Positions 28,001 to 40,586 of a stretch of 64,000 nt of DNA are shown one piece after another. How positions within the stretch are numbered: the stretch's first letter is position 1; every line of letters starts with the position of its first letter. The stretch is from Bugula neritina (taxonomy: Eukaryota; Bryozoa; Gymnolaemata; Cheilostomatida; Bugulidae). The position numbers and the translations under genes were made by a program. The DNA is taken from positions 8,671,241 through 8,735,240 of the forward strand of contig OZ037768.1 in the NCBI GenBank assembly GCA_964035545.1. Reading direction: 5' to 3'. The notes below the pieces were generated by a model. That model saw only the letters and a program-made list of their open reading frames with translations. It did no database searches and had not been told where the DNA came from.

Positions 28001-30091
28001 CGTCACTACATGTAGCCTTTTTAGTAAAATGTTGACACCAAATGATTGGAAATTAATTCCTATTTAGAGATTTCTCTTTTGCTGTGTTTTGACTGGTTTC
28101 TCACTCTTAATCCTGAGACTAATCAGGTCAACCACAATGTCACATAATCTGCCTAACTAATTAGCATTATTTTATTAAGTATTATTAGTTGTGAGTAAAT
28201 TTTGAGAAGTGGTCATTACTTGTTTACTGCAGCACAATACCTAAACTCTGCTTTCACTCAGTATTGATATTTAAATATCTAATTGTCAAGATAGTTTAAA
28301 ACTACTATAAGGATAACATGATAATATTATATTATAGTCTGTAGACCCTGCGATATAAAATATAATAAACTGAAAAGAAGTCTACTCATTTAAATTATTT
28401 ACTGGTGGAACAAAAAGCTGTTTACTGGTGGAACATAATGCATTTTTGCATCTTATAATGAAACTTTCAGCTCATGCATTTTGGTTAATGTCTTTTCAGT
28501 GTAATTTTATCAGCACTAATTGCTGAAGGTTACATCTGATCATATCTTAATGAATATACACTTTGTAATTGAGCATGGCAACATTTGCCCTCTACACGCA
28601 GTACAACAGCTACAGGTTCTCATCCACACTTACGATGTCTTCATTACTACATAATATAAAGGTTTCACCTACCTATTACTGAGAACTGTACAATACAAAA
28701 CCATTTAGACATGGAATCAGCTGGTACGTAGTATATAGCTGTACTTATTGGTATTGTAATGCCAACTATCAAATCGGCTATCACAAGGTTCACCAGGAAG
28801 AAGTTGCTGACTGTACGAAGTTTTCGGTCAGATATATAAGCAGCAATAACCAGTCCGTTGCCAAATAGTATTATGACTGCCATAATTAGCTCTACTATTG
28901 TTACTGGTATCTCAAACGGGAATTTTTCAAGTAGATGTTCATCTCCTATATCGTTTCCTGAGTTGGTGTGGAAACAGTTCTCCAGGTTCTTACAATTATC
29001 AGCCATTGCCCCTTTCGAACCTCCAATATCACTCTGCAAGATCACTTTATTTACAATATTCTACTATTATGTCTTTGATTTTGCATCATAAATGTTCCTT
29101 TAAATAGCCTATAAGCTTTCTAAACTACTCTCAAAGATATTCATTCTACCATGGTGGGCAAACAAATACGACCATTAACCAAATTAGCGCCTTAGACTTA
29201 CAACAAAAATCGACTTGGAACATTTCAATGTGGTTGAATGTTTTGAAAAATCTCTAAAATTGTGTTTTTTGCACATTCAAAAGTCCCAATTAATTGATGG
29301 GAGTAATAGATATAATATACATGAATGGGTATCTCCCATATCTAAATTACCTATTTTAGTATCAGCTTACTATCCTTTCTTCTTCCCATGCTCAGTAGAG
29401 AGCTGCAGATGGTAAACTGTTCTCACTGCTAGGTTTAATCTGACTGGCTATTCATCACTCTCTGAAGCTTCATACTTAATACTGGTTTCTAGTGATTGGC
29501 TAATTAATCTGATAATCCGGAACAACTAATCCTTCAGCAACACTCATTTTCTTATTCTAATTGAATCGATTTGACATGCTAACTCATTACTACAGATTCC
29601 CATTGAGATAAAGCTGCTGATTATGCTAACTAAATATATACAAAGTGTTATAACCCAGAAATGCCACAAAGGACTAGATGTACAGCTGGTGAAAAGCTAC
29701 AGTTTGCTATATTTTTAAATTGTTTGAACCTGTACCTCGGTGAATGGTGCATTAGGGCCATATAAATAGTTGATACAGAATCTTCACCTACCAGCGTCTA
29801 GTTGGAGTAGAATATTTTTTACATTTCAGCTAATTTTTAACGAATAGGGTGATTTCAAGTGGTAGTATTTAATGCTTGTACATATAATATTGCCCTCGGG
29901 TGCACTATTAAAAAACAAACATTCGTATTATAACTTGTAGTGGCACTTTATAATTAAGTATACAATATTTTAATCAGGGGAGTGGAAAAAGTTTTATAAA
30001 CAAATGTAAGCATATGCTACTACAATGTTCTGATGTTGTTTTAGGTCAAGACCTGAGACTCAGTGAAAGTTCTGAAGATGATAGTGACTGA
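16091..30091 (+). CDS. EAF: ELL-associated factor (EAF)
   Basis: EAF proteins bind ELL and stimulate RNA polymerase II elongation in the nucleus. Seven exons: 16091-16196, 16765-16859, 17402-17538, 18649-18851, 19007-19108, 20947 (or 20950)-21024 and 30045-30091, all with matching phases, giving 254 or 255 residues (human EAF1 268). The N-terminal EAF domain (about 1-113) has [23 protein letters not shown] and [19 protein letters not shown] Pro/Ser-rich middle follows, then an acidic Ser/Asp tract (about 181-204). The C-terminus [14 protein letters not shown] closely matches the conserved EAF end. The final intron of 9,020 bp contains a Tc1 relic and a whole GPCR gene on the other strand. Whether this is an EAF1 or EAF2 type cannot be said. 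AATAAA lies at 30222. Confidence 0.94.
18495..18615 (+). mobile_element. SINE-like relic B in EAF intron
   Basis: GGCGGTGGTTAGTATGTTGG resembles a tRNA 5' half with an A-box, and downstream AGATCTCTTTCACC resembles AGATCTTTCCACC of the copy at 32180. It is degenerate, and the ends and target duplications are not visible. It lies just before EAF exon 4. Confidence 0.4.
19160..19420. repeat. TAGTATAG-type microsatellite in EAF intron
   Basis: A degenerate run of TAGTATAGT, TATAGTGTAG and TATAATACTG units in the intron after EAF exon 5. It has no coding content. Confidence 0.8.
20947..20952 (+). promoter_or_regulatory. NAGNAG tandem splice acceptor, EAF exon 6
   Basis: The acceptor reads TTAGCAG|AT. 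Splicing after TAG or after CAG both keep the frame (previous exon ends in phase 1), giving S-T-A-D-L or S-T-D-L, a one-alanine difference. Tandem NAG acceptors commonly produce both isoforms. Confidence 0.6.
21340..23111 (-). mobile_element. Decayed Tc1/mariner transposon
   Basis: A 1,772-bp element with terminal inverted repeats: the left end is CAGTGCTGTGAAAAAGTTTA and the right end, read inward, is CAGTGATGTGAAAAAGTTTA, with agreement continuing through AGGAC. It is flanked by TA at 21338-21339 and 23112-23113, the hallmark Tc1/mariner target duplication. It sits in the last EAF intron, and its transposase frame is on the minus strand and broken. Confidence 0.93.
21691..22713 (-). pseudogene. 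Broken Tc1-type transposase
   Basis: Starting at 22713, a helix-turn-helix DNA-binding segment ([20 protein letters not shown]) is followed by shifts of frame. The first catalytic Asp motif survives as FSDES near 22260, but stops follow it. The C-terminal part (22095 down to 21691) keeps the second Asp motif (DDNAPCH). The third acidic position is changed: DLDPIRNSW stands where active members have an NPIEN-like motif, so the catalytic Glu is Arg. Ends GWATKH. Frameshifts, stops and the lost Glu make it inactive. Confidence 0.92.
23620..29006 (-). CDS. Class A (rhodopsin-like) GPCR with very long C-tail
   Basis: Five minus-strand exons: 28673-29006, 27684-27892, 26522-26680, 26105-26243 and 23620-25775, agreeing in phase and giving 998 residues. 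The start is the ATG at 29006. TM1 has the GN motif ([10 protein letters not shown]), TM2 [12 protein letters not shown]3 is preceded by Trp/Cys (KWFCIVQF) and ends in E-R-Y ([11 protein letters not shown]) in place of DRY. ECL2 has the partner Cys (ADCDLL), TM6 is FILFWLPF, and TM7 is [17 protein letters not shown], an NPxIY variant of NPxxY. About 670 residues of Ser/Thr- and Lys/Arg-rich cytoplasmic tail follow, all in the last exon, with no domain I recognise; most class A receptors have tails under 100. The aminergic/adenosine-like flavour of the TM segments is too weak to name a ligand. The whole gene lies inside the final intron of EAF, antisense to it. Confidence 0.9.
27946..28008. repeat. 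Three-unit 22-bp tandem repeat in GPCR intron 1
   Basis: Three tandem copies of CATAGACCTCTATAGTCACAC with small differences, immediately upstream (minus strand sense) of GPCR exon 2. Each unit contains the near-palindrome ATAGACCTCTAT. Confidence 0.85.
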
Positions 30092-30221
30092 CTTTATTGA
30101 AGAGATACTTGGGTTACCTTATTGACACACCATTATTATCAACACAGGGGATCGCTTATTTCATCCAAATTCACAGTCCTGAATTAGCATAGAATAACTA
30201 TACTATTGATCAACCAATGGT

Positions 30222-30227
30222 AATAAA
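30222..30227 (+). terminator. Poly(A) signal of EAF
   Basis: AATAAA 131 bp after the EAF stop codon at 30089-30091, the first canonical signal downstream. Confidence 0.5.
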
Positions 30228-30988
30228 ATAACTTTATATAGTTGATAATGTAATGAGATTCAAATTCTAAAATTGTCAGATTTCAACTACTTCTACCTTC
30301 CCGTGATCTCAAACAATTAATTTCAGAAGCTGTAAACATTGTGAGGAAGTCTTGGCCAAGCATTGTGTCTTCATGTTGGATCACTTAGTATTGCAATATT
30401 AAAATGCACTGTTTTGTTATTTAATTGATATTAATACTACATGATTATAATGTAACCAAACAAGTGGCCATATGACTTGCTAGTTCTGTGGACAATAGAT
30501 CTTCAATTTTGCATGTAAAATAATTATAGTTTAATTTATTTAAAATACCCGTCATAAATATTAATTTTTTTAAGCACAACTTTAATACTAATAAAATTTT
30601 GCTCTATACGGATAACAGTATAGAACAAGATAATACCTAAGATTAGTTCTGGGTATGAGTAGGAGACATTATTTATGCTTCGCCATAATAAACGAGACAA
30701 ACCATATACTAATAGATGATTACAAGATTTTATTGGAGTAAAAGAAATTGTTGAGTTGATAGAAATAACAGTATAGTTACCAATAGTAAACTACAGTTAT
30801 TGTTGATCATATTATTTATAATGTACATTTCAAGCTACAGCAGGCTGGCAAGCAGACAGTGTTCAACTTACCACAATTATCAACAACTCCAAGTAAAAGA
30901 TACTGGTATAAACATGAGTCTATGACATCAATATTATGGTGTGCACATAAAAACCACAACCACCTGTATTTTTTTGTTACAATTATTG

Positions 30989-33900
30989 CTAAGATTCTGC
31001 AGCTTTAGTTTTAGATTTTTTATTTAATAACTTGTTTCTTTGATGCTTGTTAAGCCTGGTACGTTCTCTTATTCTCTTCTCCCATTTCTCCTGCACCATA
31101 GTATAGAGTCTCATTGTAGCTTGAGCATCTTGTATCTAAAACAGACAACTACTGCAATACACCGATGTAAATGGCTACTTGATGATTCATTGCAAGTCCA
31201 TAAATTCAGAAAATTAGCAGTAAAGCCAGCAAATTGTATAATTCACAACTTCTCCAGAGATTTATACTCAACCTGAGACATTCCATACGTTTGGGAGTTT
31301 TCTCAAGTTCTCATAAATATTCAGATTAGGAATTGTAATTTCCTTTATAATAGTCAGTTTTAAAAGCTAAGTTCTACTAGAAGGTGAATTCTGGACGTAG
31401 TAGCTACTATACTTGAAAAAGGACACTCGAGCAAATCTTTATCAATGAATGTCACACTGTATTTATCTAGGTAGAGGAATGCATAATCCAATTGCTACAC
31501 ATATCAATAATGTCTTCATACCATTTTCCAGCCATTTCAACATGTAAAAACCATATAATTACTGAGCAACCACAGTGTTAAATCTTACCGAACTATGTTC
31601 ACCACTTTGTATTTTTATGCCTAGGACTTTTTGTGCCAGCATTTTCAGACTAGGTTTCCTGCCGCCAACTAAATTTCTAAAGCCAGGGTACTTTTGAGTA
31701 TCTCTCACATATTTCTTGGGATGATTTAGAAAAAGCACCTACAACAGGCCCATATTAAATACTATGCAACGCATCAGTTGAAGGTAAGGAAATCCTGCAG
31801 ATTAGAAAACTAGGAGTTTTGGAAAAATAAACCTGAAACACTAAAAGATGAGGTTTAGTAGAATAATGCTGTGGTAATAGGCGGAAATACATTACATTAA
31901 GTGAAGTTTAATGATTAGTCACAGTGTAGCACACAATATATCTTAGCAGATCAATTATTTTTACTTAGCAATTATCTACTAATCCTGTTTTCTATTTACT
32001 GAGAAAGATTCATTGGCTGTGAACTGAATATTTTAAACATCTTAGCAAGTTGTTAAGTTTTATTTCAAGGATATAAATTGTATATAATCCAAATCTTGTA
32101 GTGCATGGCCTTCATATAAAGAACCCTACAATATTTCGCCATCAGATAATCTGACCAAATGCTAAATATATAATAAAATTGGAGCAGCTGTGGTGTGGTG
32201 TAGTCGCTAGATTGTTGGCCTGGTAAACACTTGGTCAGTGATACAGTCCAAACACCAGTGGTGATGTTAGGGAGAGCATCCAGTCATAATTACTCCTAAA
32301 CCAAAAGATCTTTCCACCATAGGTTCTCACGGGATAAAGACTATAAACTCATGCCAGTGAAATATATATTGGGATTTATCTGGTTAGCAATTCCCAATAA
32401 AACAAACCAGCAGTAATCTTACATTCATTTTACAACCAATACATTTTGATTAACTTGAACTTACTAATAATTAGATGCTAGCCATGGATTGAGAGTGAAA
32501 AGCTACAACTTCAGTTAAAATTGACGAATAACTGAAATACAGTACAATCCCATTAGAATACAATATCTCAGCTATGTTCGTTAATAGCTGCCTAACTTAA
32601 AAATAATGAAATATATCAATTTTATACTGACTTTTTCATCATTACTAATAGAGTGACCAACTAACAGCCTCCCTTTAAACATTTCATTCACTTCTTTTTG
32701 CACAGTCTCCAAATCTTCAGCTACAAAAAACATTACCGGAAGTTGTCTTTTTAAAAAAGAACATTAATAGTTTACCAATAATGTTGTTAACTAAGCTTGC
32801 CTGACATTATTGCCAAAATCTTAAATTTAGCAGTGCAGCTTACATTGAGGATCAATTCCTTATGTACGTTGAAATCAAGAAGTGAGATTGATTAGTAAAT
32901 GAGTAATGCTGAGCAAACGCATCTTAACATGTGCTTTCATGATGCCAAGGCACTGCTCACATACAAAATTTCATTAAAATAAATGCTAGTCAAAGAATGT
33001 AAGCGATAACTAGACTGTAGATTGTAATCAAGTAGCTCAAAAAATGAGAGCACAACTCCTAATGAACTAGAAATATGGCTCGGAGCAGAGCATTAAAAAG
33101 AACTCATAGTATTCGAACTTAGATAGTATTATGAAGGACACACTTTAGAAAAACCAATTATAATTTATTCTAGCAGCTAAACTAAAATGACTGCTACATT
33201 AAACATTAGAAGCTCTGTGTCAACAAATTGAACGTAGTGTTTCATGCTAAGAAGTACATACAGAAAAACAACTTTATAGTTTTCGGTAAATAAAGTATTA
33301 AAAAAGTAAATATTAATTACATAATATAGAATTTGTGACAAATTACCATCCTCGAGATCTTCTGGTCTCACACCGCTCACCCAAGTTCTATAATCTGTCA
33401 CTTCTTCTTTAGGCTTCACAAATTTATCATAAACACAGTGTCCGTATTGATTGACGACAGAGATGCGAGCTAACACAGAATCATCACCAGACGGCCCCAC
33501 GCCAACCATTTCACAATCCATAGCTAAGCACTTTGTCAGTCTGAAAATAAATCTGAACATCATTGTATCTCTAACCACCATGTCTCAATTTAATCCAAGA
33601 CATGTATGCAAGTGTTGAACAATCAACAGTTGATATGCATGGAGTGTCGATTATGTAGAACTTAAACTTACACTGCTTTAGTTCCTGGCTTAATCAGTAC
33701 ATCAGTACTGCCATTTTCATCGATGCCTGTGTGATCCTCTTGTACTGGTTTCTCAATAAATATATTTTCAACATCGTCAAACCACAGTTCATGTTCCCTA
33801 AGATAAACATAAAATAATAATTGAAAATCACTAATAAGAAAGTTAATTTCAACTTCAACGAAGATAATAAATTGAAGACAGCTTAAAACTCACAAAGTAG

Positions 33901-34558
33901 AAATTCAGATATTAAAAAGTGTGTGAATGATACTGAACTTTACAGGAGATTTTTCCTCAATAGGTTTTTGCTTAGGACTCTCTATTTTTTTCTTTTTGAT
34001 TCCAAGTTTCTAAAAATAAATTGCCATTCCACCAACTATAAATCATTACAACTAAACAAAATTAAAGCAAAAAGTTATCAAGAAGCATTGTACGAATGAT
34101 TAAGGAGAACAAAAACTTTAAAATCATCAGAATACCTTGGAAAGGTCCTTCCAATTTTTATCTATCTCTTGGTCATGCAACATGTCTACAGCATCTGTGA
34201 TTTGGGGAGTTTTCTGTATTGTTTTCTGTTTGGCATTTTTTCTTTTCGGTCTAGGTTTAGCATTTTTAGTGTGCGCTTCTGATGTGGAACATTTTGCAGT
34301 TTTAATGTGATCACCAACTGTTTTCTTCTTTTTAACAATGTTTTTGGTGGCAGTTATTTGAGAATCTTTATCAATATCTACAGCAATTTTAGAAGATTTT
34401 GTGAGCTTCTTTGTAGATCTAGATTTTGCTTTCAAAGCTTCCTTTTTCTTGACTTTTAATTTAAGAGTTTGATTTTTTATTGATCTTCGCTGTCTTTTGC
34501 TAAGTTTTTTCTGCGCGTCTTCTTTTGTAGGCAGATCAGAATTTATACTCATTATCAT
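30989..34558 (-). CDS. REXO4: REXO4-type RNA exonuclease
   Basis: REXO4 (XPMC2/Rex4 family) is a nucleolar DEDDh 3'-5' exonuclease linked to rRNA processing. Exons: 34136-34558, 33939-34009, 33672-33797, 33347-33540, 32632-32720, 31589-31738 and 30989-31135, giving 399 residues (human 422). The N-terminal 140 residues are strongly basic ([14 protein letters not shown]), as expected for nucleolar targeting. Catalytic acids: [12 protein letters not shown] (D, E), GHSISND (D) and HSSIQDAQA (H, D). [17 protein letters not shown] and [16 protein letters not shown] are family blocks. The second exon's donor is uncertain: AA|gttcag at 33939 keeps the frame into [10 protein letters not shown], whereas the better-looking CCT|gtaaag at 33944 would hit a stop. 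The start could also be the ATG two codons later. Confidence 0.93.
32180..32410 (+). mobile_element. SINE-like relic A in REXO4 intron
   Basis: TGGTGTAGTCGCTAGATTGT looks like a tRNA-type A-box head; GGTCAGTGATACAGTCC is a degenerate B-box position; GAGAGCATCCAGTCATAA resembles the GGGCATCCGG-type block found after the tRNA head in several invertebrate SINEs. Relics B (18495) and C (58340) share pieces. Ends are not definable. Confidence 0.45.
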
Positions 34559-36054
34559 CAAGTCAATCTATTAATATGAAAGTATTTTTAATAAGCAATG
34601 CATTTAGATGAGAACATTAAGTTAGCGGCAAGAAATTACAAAATTGATACCGAATGTATCATCTACCAAAGCTTATAATCCAAGACACATCTCTATAACA
34701 CGTCATGTATTATACACGTAACTCTCTCCAAATCCATATGAATAAAATTAACCTAATAATTTACCAAATTTATCAGAGCAAGAATTATAATAAACATTTT
34801 ATTGAAGTCAATAAACTTTTATATCAATTAAGTACGTACTATTTTTTGCGAATGTAGGATACATTTGTGATATTTTGCTGCTGAAATAAGGTGATTACAT
34901 TAATAATAAATGTGAACAATGTTGACCCGATTCGAAGTTTGTGGAGATGTGAAGCCTAATTATTGACAAATTATAAGCCTGAGTTGTTAACATTAGATTT
35001 ACAAATTCCATTGTTTGAGTTGCAAATTAAACAAAATCTTAATCATCACCACTACTAGCCGCTTCCCAAGGTTTGATAATGATAAAATTAAAAAACAGTG
35101 TTGGTATTTATTTTTTTAATATTTTTCGTAAAAGTGGTAATAGTTCAATAATTCTAGCAGCTGTTATATAGCTATGTTGAGACGGCATCAGTAATTGCAA
35201 CATGTCCAAATTGATATTTAATTTTTCCTAATTTAATTTGAGTCTAAAGGATTTTATTTGCTTGTATTGTTCTAATTCCCATACCATTACTACTATTTAT
35301 ACATCAATAAAAACACGTTTGTTTGACAGCATAACAAGCGTCAATTGAAAAGGTAACTAGTGTCCACAAAAACAAGGTGCGTACAAAAACTAAAATTAGT
35401 GTATTGGGAATAAAAGATGAAAACTTCCAATAATACGCAACAAGCTTGAATATTTTTTTGGTTGCAAATTTTCTTAAAATCTTTATATTAGGCTATTTTG
35501 TTAGTGGTCTTTGCTTGGTTTATTTTCAACATTACACGTAAATCTGTCTCCCCCTCCCATCACCAGAACTTACTCAAAAATGGGGAATTAGACTTGTGGT
35601 GCCATCTACTAATACTAATATCACTCTAATACTACAACAAATAGTAAGTTTTAATTCATCACCATGTCTATGACTATGACCATCACCATGACTATGAGTT
35701 TTGGTATGAGTATGACCATAACAGTCGGAGTCACAGCATCACTATGACTAACACACTCATACTCTTATTTTGACTTTTACAGTTACTGTGTCTTTAAGAT
35801 ATATTTATAATTATTAGTTATCATTATGATTATGACTTACAGTTAATGTTACTCATAGTCAAACTGATACTGATTCAACTTTGTAGTGACAGTCACACTC
35901 ATACGCACTCTCAGTATAATTATAATCATAATGGCCTTGAACTTTATAACTACAAGTATATGTATAATTATTTTTATTAGTATACATATTGATATTGTAC
36001 TTGATATATTATATTTATAATAATTATAATCAGATTTTTATTAATAATAATGTT
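34559..36054. other. Spacer, no gene seen
   Basis: AT-rich spacer upstream of REXO4. 35640-35960 is a degenerate tandem tract of ACTATGACCATC and ACTCATAC-type units, with ATTATCATTATGATTATGAC. No exons were recognised. Confidence 0.6.
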
Positions 36055-37560
36055 AATGAGAAATGGGAAATCACCAGGGCCGGATGGTATCCGAAAGCCG
36101 GACCTCATGATCGACATCCCAGCAACTGCTGATTGCCTCAAAAAGATTTTCTGTGCATCCCTAAAGGTAGGAAAGCTCCCATATTAGTGGAAAATTGCTC
36201 ACATTACCCCAATTCACAAGGGAGGAGAAACGAATCTTGTAACTATCGCCCCATTTCTCTCACATCTATACCATGCAAGATGATGGAACATATTGTTTTT
36301 CACTACTTAAATGAAAAGCTGGACAAAATTCTTCACAACCGGCAACATGGTTTTCGCAAAGGTATGTCCTGTGAAACACAGCTCTGTGCCACCTACCACA
36401 ACATTGTCAAATCAGTGGAATCTTCATATACAACGCATGCTATCATCTTAGATTTTAAAAAAGCTTTTGATAAAGTCCCTCACTCCCTGTTGCTACAAAA
36501 GCTAAGGCAGATTCCTGACCTATCCCTCTCTTAGCAAATTGGATACAAGATTTCATAACACAGAGGATGCAAAGTGTTGTGATTAAAGGAAATATCTCCA
36601 CTCCCTGCATGGTCACATCTGGTGTTCCTCAAGGATCTGTTCTCGAACCGACTCTTTTCCTATTATATATAAATGACCTACCAAAAGCACTTACCTGCAA
36701 TGTAAGCCTCTACGCTGATGATACTCTCATATACCAGAAAGTGAACTCTAAGGAGGAGTCTATGGAGTTTCAAAAAAATATAGATGCAGTTTATCAATAG
36801 TCTCAAAAATGGAGAATGCCCTTCAATATCACCAAATGCCATGCGATGAGTTTTAATACTACAGATACACTTCCAACATATAAGCTTGGACAGGCAAGTA
36901 TCCCATGGGTGGACAGCACTAAGTACCTAGGGGTCACTCTGCAGCAAGATCTTAATTTTGATCAACATATTTCTCAAAAGATAGATAAGGCAACAAAAAT
37001 TTTTGGAGCTATTAAGTATACGCTAAACTGTGCCCCAATACCAAACAAGCTGCTAGCTTACACTAGCTTATGTAGGCCAATACTAGAATATGCTGACACT
37101 TTATGGGACCCTGCAAAAAAGCAGACAGCAGAACAAATTGAAAACGTGCAACGGAAAGCTGTACGTTTCATCAGCAACCTAAGAGGGAGAGAGAGTGTGA
37201 GCGACGCAAGACAGCGGCTTGGTCTCATACTGCTAGCTGACAGGAGAAAGAACCACAGAATCACCTTACTGTTACGCATTCTACGAGATGAACAACGCCA
37301 CCATGTACTCTCATGACTAGCTATGATGAAATTCTCAAGTCCCGAGCAGATGCTAATATGACAACCCGTGCTGCCAGCAGAGGAGAACTAACATCAATCT
37401 GGGCTAAATCCAAACTCTACTATGACAGTTTCCTCCCACAAACCATACGTGACTTGAGGGTAACTAAGAACTAACAACCAAAATCAGCGAAATGCTGTAA
37501 AATCAAGTCACTCTGAAACACACTGTTTTGTTATAAAGAGGCATTCTTTTTTTTGCACAA
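36055..37560 (+). pseudogene. 5'-truncated non-LTR retrotransposon RT relic
   Basis: A LINE reverse transcriptase of CR1/Jockey type. Blocks in order: KSPGPDGI, NYRPISLTS, RQHGFRKGMSCETQL, LDFKKAFDKVPHSLL, SGVPQGSVL, YADDTLIY (catalytic YADD, about 36711), FNITKCHAMSF and KYLGVTLQQDL, with typical C-terminal sequence to about 37470. It is inactive: in-frame TAG at 36185, a frame shift near 36225, another near 36530, and a TAG replacing a Trp at 36798. Endonuclease and any ORF1 are missing, as in reverse-transcription truncation. A short 3' UTR ends in CGAGTAAGTAT repeats and a microsatellite. Confidence 0.92.
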
Positions 37561-39631
37561 TTTGTGATCCAGAATGTACTATGGACGTCGAGTAAGTATC
37601 GAGTAAGTAATACTAATAATAATATCATTATTATATTATTAATTATCATAATAATTTATTTTACTTTTAGTAAATCACTAAATCAAAATGTACTGGTACT
37701 ACTACTTCACAATCACTTGTACTTGTAGAGTGTAAGTGTAGTACTAGTAGTAGTAGTTTTAGACTTTTACTTTTACTTCAACTTCAAGTCTTACAACTAC
37801 AACTTACAAGTTTTACAGCTAGAACTAGTACTACAATTAGTTTTACAGTTAGTGTTGTGCGTTATAATTATCATTATGCTAGTAAGAATGTGTCCTGGAC
37901 TCCTTTCGCAGGCTATGATTGTGACAGCATCATCATTGATCATGATAGTATTAGTATTACTATTAGTACTGGCTCCTATCATTTGGGAAAGCATGAACAA
38001 CTTTCAAGCAATACCGGAAACAATTTCGTCAACAGTCGTATCTCCAATGCTACATAAAAATAGTTTCAAAAAATCAGATGTCTAGAACGGTAGTATTTTT
38101 AAAAATATATAATTGCAACAAAATAATTAGTGTTGAAATAAATAAATGTAAAAATGCGTTATGAAAAAAGTCATTCGCTTAAAATATTATAGACAACACA
38201 GTACAGAGGTTCAAGAGTTGTCCTTTACGCAATTATTGCAATTATTGGAACAACAGACTCATTTTACTGGAAAAGACAGATAAAGATATTATTTATAGTT
38301 TTGTGAACATACTATTCTATACACTTACTTAATAGCAACAATGATCGCGATGGCAATATGCAATGTAAAACTTCTCCAGGAGTGTGTTTCAACTCTAATA
38401 TCGAACTGGTACAACTGTACTATATAGAATTGTGCAAGTTCAAGTGCAAAATAGTTGTGCAGCTTTTGTTATGTGCACATTATTTTATTTTAAATCTTAA
38501 ATTCATGAGTCTTGAGTTAATTTTTCAAAATTTCTGAGTTAAGGGCTTAAAAATGCAATTAAACATTTCGAATCAACAAAATTGTTGGGAGACATTTTCT
38601 AATTCAAGTAGTAGGTCTTTGGTCTATATAATGCAGTTACAGACTATGAGTTATTTGCTATACAGAGCATGGGTGGGTTAAGACAGAAAAGCATTCTATA
38701 TAGGTTAGTATATTGTTATGACGTAAAAACATACACTGTGGAAAAATTTACACAGTATAATAAGTGTTAAACTGGGTAAAAATTTGTATTTGTTTAAAAA
38801 TTTTACAAGCTGAAATCATTTGAATACTTTTCTCATTTTCATTACCCTGTGATTAGGAAACAAAGAGATATTCACATTTAAACAATTAACCGCAGAATGA
38901 ACATTAATTATTGACCAGCAATCCTTGCATAGTTACCTCCTTGATTATGAAGAATTATATACAGGCATTTTTGGGATTTAGATAAAACTAGTTTTCATGA
39001 TGCAATATAATAGAGTGAAGGCTAAATAAATCATCAACAAATTACCAGCACAGCCTGTGCATTTAGTCGTTCAAACAAATTCGCGCTACTGTTTGCATAT
39101 TAATGTTACATTGTAAATGTCAGCTATACATATTACAATGATGAAATACATATATTATATTTGTCTTTTGCATAGTTTGTAAAAATGCAGAGTTTCATTT
39201 ACTTTTGTTTAAATTATTTTTGCATTCTTGGCAGCTGTTGTGCTTTTGGCGAGCTGCCATATTAATTGTTATAAAGTATGATGCTTGGTAATCAAGACAC
39301 TACCAGTAGAAGTGACTTTATTATGTCAATTTAGCAATTCTAGTGCTTTAACCTGCGGCTAGAAAAACTTCGCAATGTAATCAATGCTGCTATATCAAAT
39401 GTTTTAAGAATTATATCACAACATTATTTTAGTTAGCAAGTTTTTCAATATAACAATACATAGTTAACTTAAATAAAACATTTTATTTATACAGAATAAC
39501 CGAGGTTCTACGCAAAACATCAGGAGACTCTGAATATACACACACATATATATTCAAGTTGCTAAGCTGTAGTTCTAATTATCCAAGTGGCATATACATA
39601 AATTGTGTGGTAGTAAAAGTGTATATATACA
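37561..39631. other. Spacer with microsatellites, no gene seen
   Basis: 37595-37880 is a simple repeat of AGTACTAGTAGTAGT, TTTTACTTTTACTTC and TTATCATTATGC types immediately after the LINE relic. From 37960 to 39631 the DNA is ordinary AT-rich sequence. TTTATT near 39482 could be the minus-strand AATAAA for the gene ending at 39632. Confidence 0.55.
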
Positions 39632-40575
39632 TTACATGGGTACATATGTGTAATTACAGTAATAAACAAATGTGACATAATCATACGGGCTGACATTCCA
39701 GTATAGAGAATACGGACCACTTTTTGTTGTGAAACAATATTTAACAGCCTTGAGCCATTTTTTATTCAATTTAACATTGAAGCAACAGATTCTGTTTTGT
39801 TTATAGGATATAGCTTTAGTGTCACTGCCACTGTTACTCATAATTTTCCTTCTGATACTACGAAGTATATTATAATATAATATAGATTGGAAAGTTGTCT
39901 TCTTGTTACTAATCGGGGAGACAACTCCATCATCCTCCTCTTCAATATCTTCCAATGTTGTCGGATGGTCTATCACTTTCTCAAACACACATACTCCATC
40001 ATCTAACCCGTCTTTACCAATTGCACTCTTCACTTTTTTAATAAAAACTTTCATTTCTATGAATTCATCTGGATTTCTAAAAATGTGTTTTTAGATTGCT
40101 ACGTTTGCCCAGTATATACACAGAATAAAATTCATATTTACAACCCATGATAAGTGCATCACAAAGCTATATGTTATAATAAAGTATACATTGGAATTGC
40201 ATTCCCTGCTGCATATATTTGCTGTAATGTGTAATGCATTGTGTCATCCATTATGTATAGCACTAGGTATAAACCAGTAACTTTTTAAATATTCAAATAT
40301 CGATATGCTTAATGGAGTAAAAAGTGTCAGTCTATGATGAGTTCTACATGCTATACCTTTTATAATAAATATACCATGAAAGCTAATCTAATAGTTACAT
40401 AATGATTGTAGGTGATAACATATTATTATTAATATTATTATTAAGCTAAAATTTGTCTGCCTCAAGTCTTAAAAAAATAAATTTACAAAGAAACTTACTC
40501 AGTAAGAGTGTAAGTTGGAAAGACATTCTCATTCACACTAGTAGTCAGAGATGTGTTATTAAATAGTGAATACAT
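39632..40575 (-). CDS. Unknown two-exon protein downstream of the LTR element
   Basis: Exon 1, 40499-40575, starts at the ATG at 40575 in a good context (CACAAAATG) and ends with a strong GA|gtaagt donor. Exon 2, 39632-40076, begins after TTTTTAG with matching phase. The product would be 173 residues: a Thr/Asn-rich start, a basic MKVFIKKVKSAIGKDG segment and an acidic LEDIEEEDDGVV stretch. No family was recognised. The last 30 residues look unlike protein, so the true exon may end earlier and the gene continue. A Ty3/Gypsy element is inserted 11 bp upstream of the ATG. Across the insertion, the flank contains a pyrimidine-rich CTTAG acceptor (48399-48400), suggesting the 5' UTR exon originally began at 48398. 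Confidence 0.5.
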
Positions 40576-40586
40576 TTTGTGGATAT

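Noticed and set aside
23620-29006. Naming the GPCR as an adenosine, melatonin or amine receptor
   Set aside because: TM motifs are generic class A; no ligand-pocket signature I could defend.
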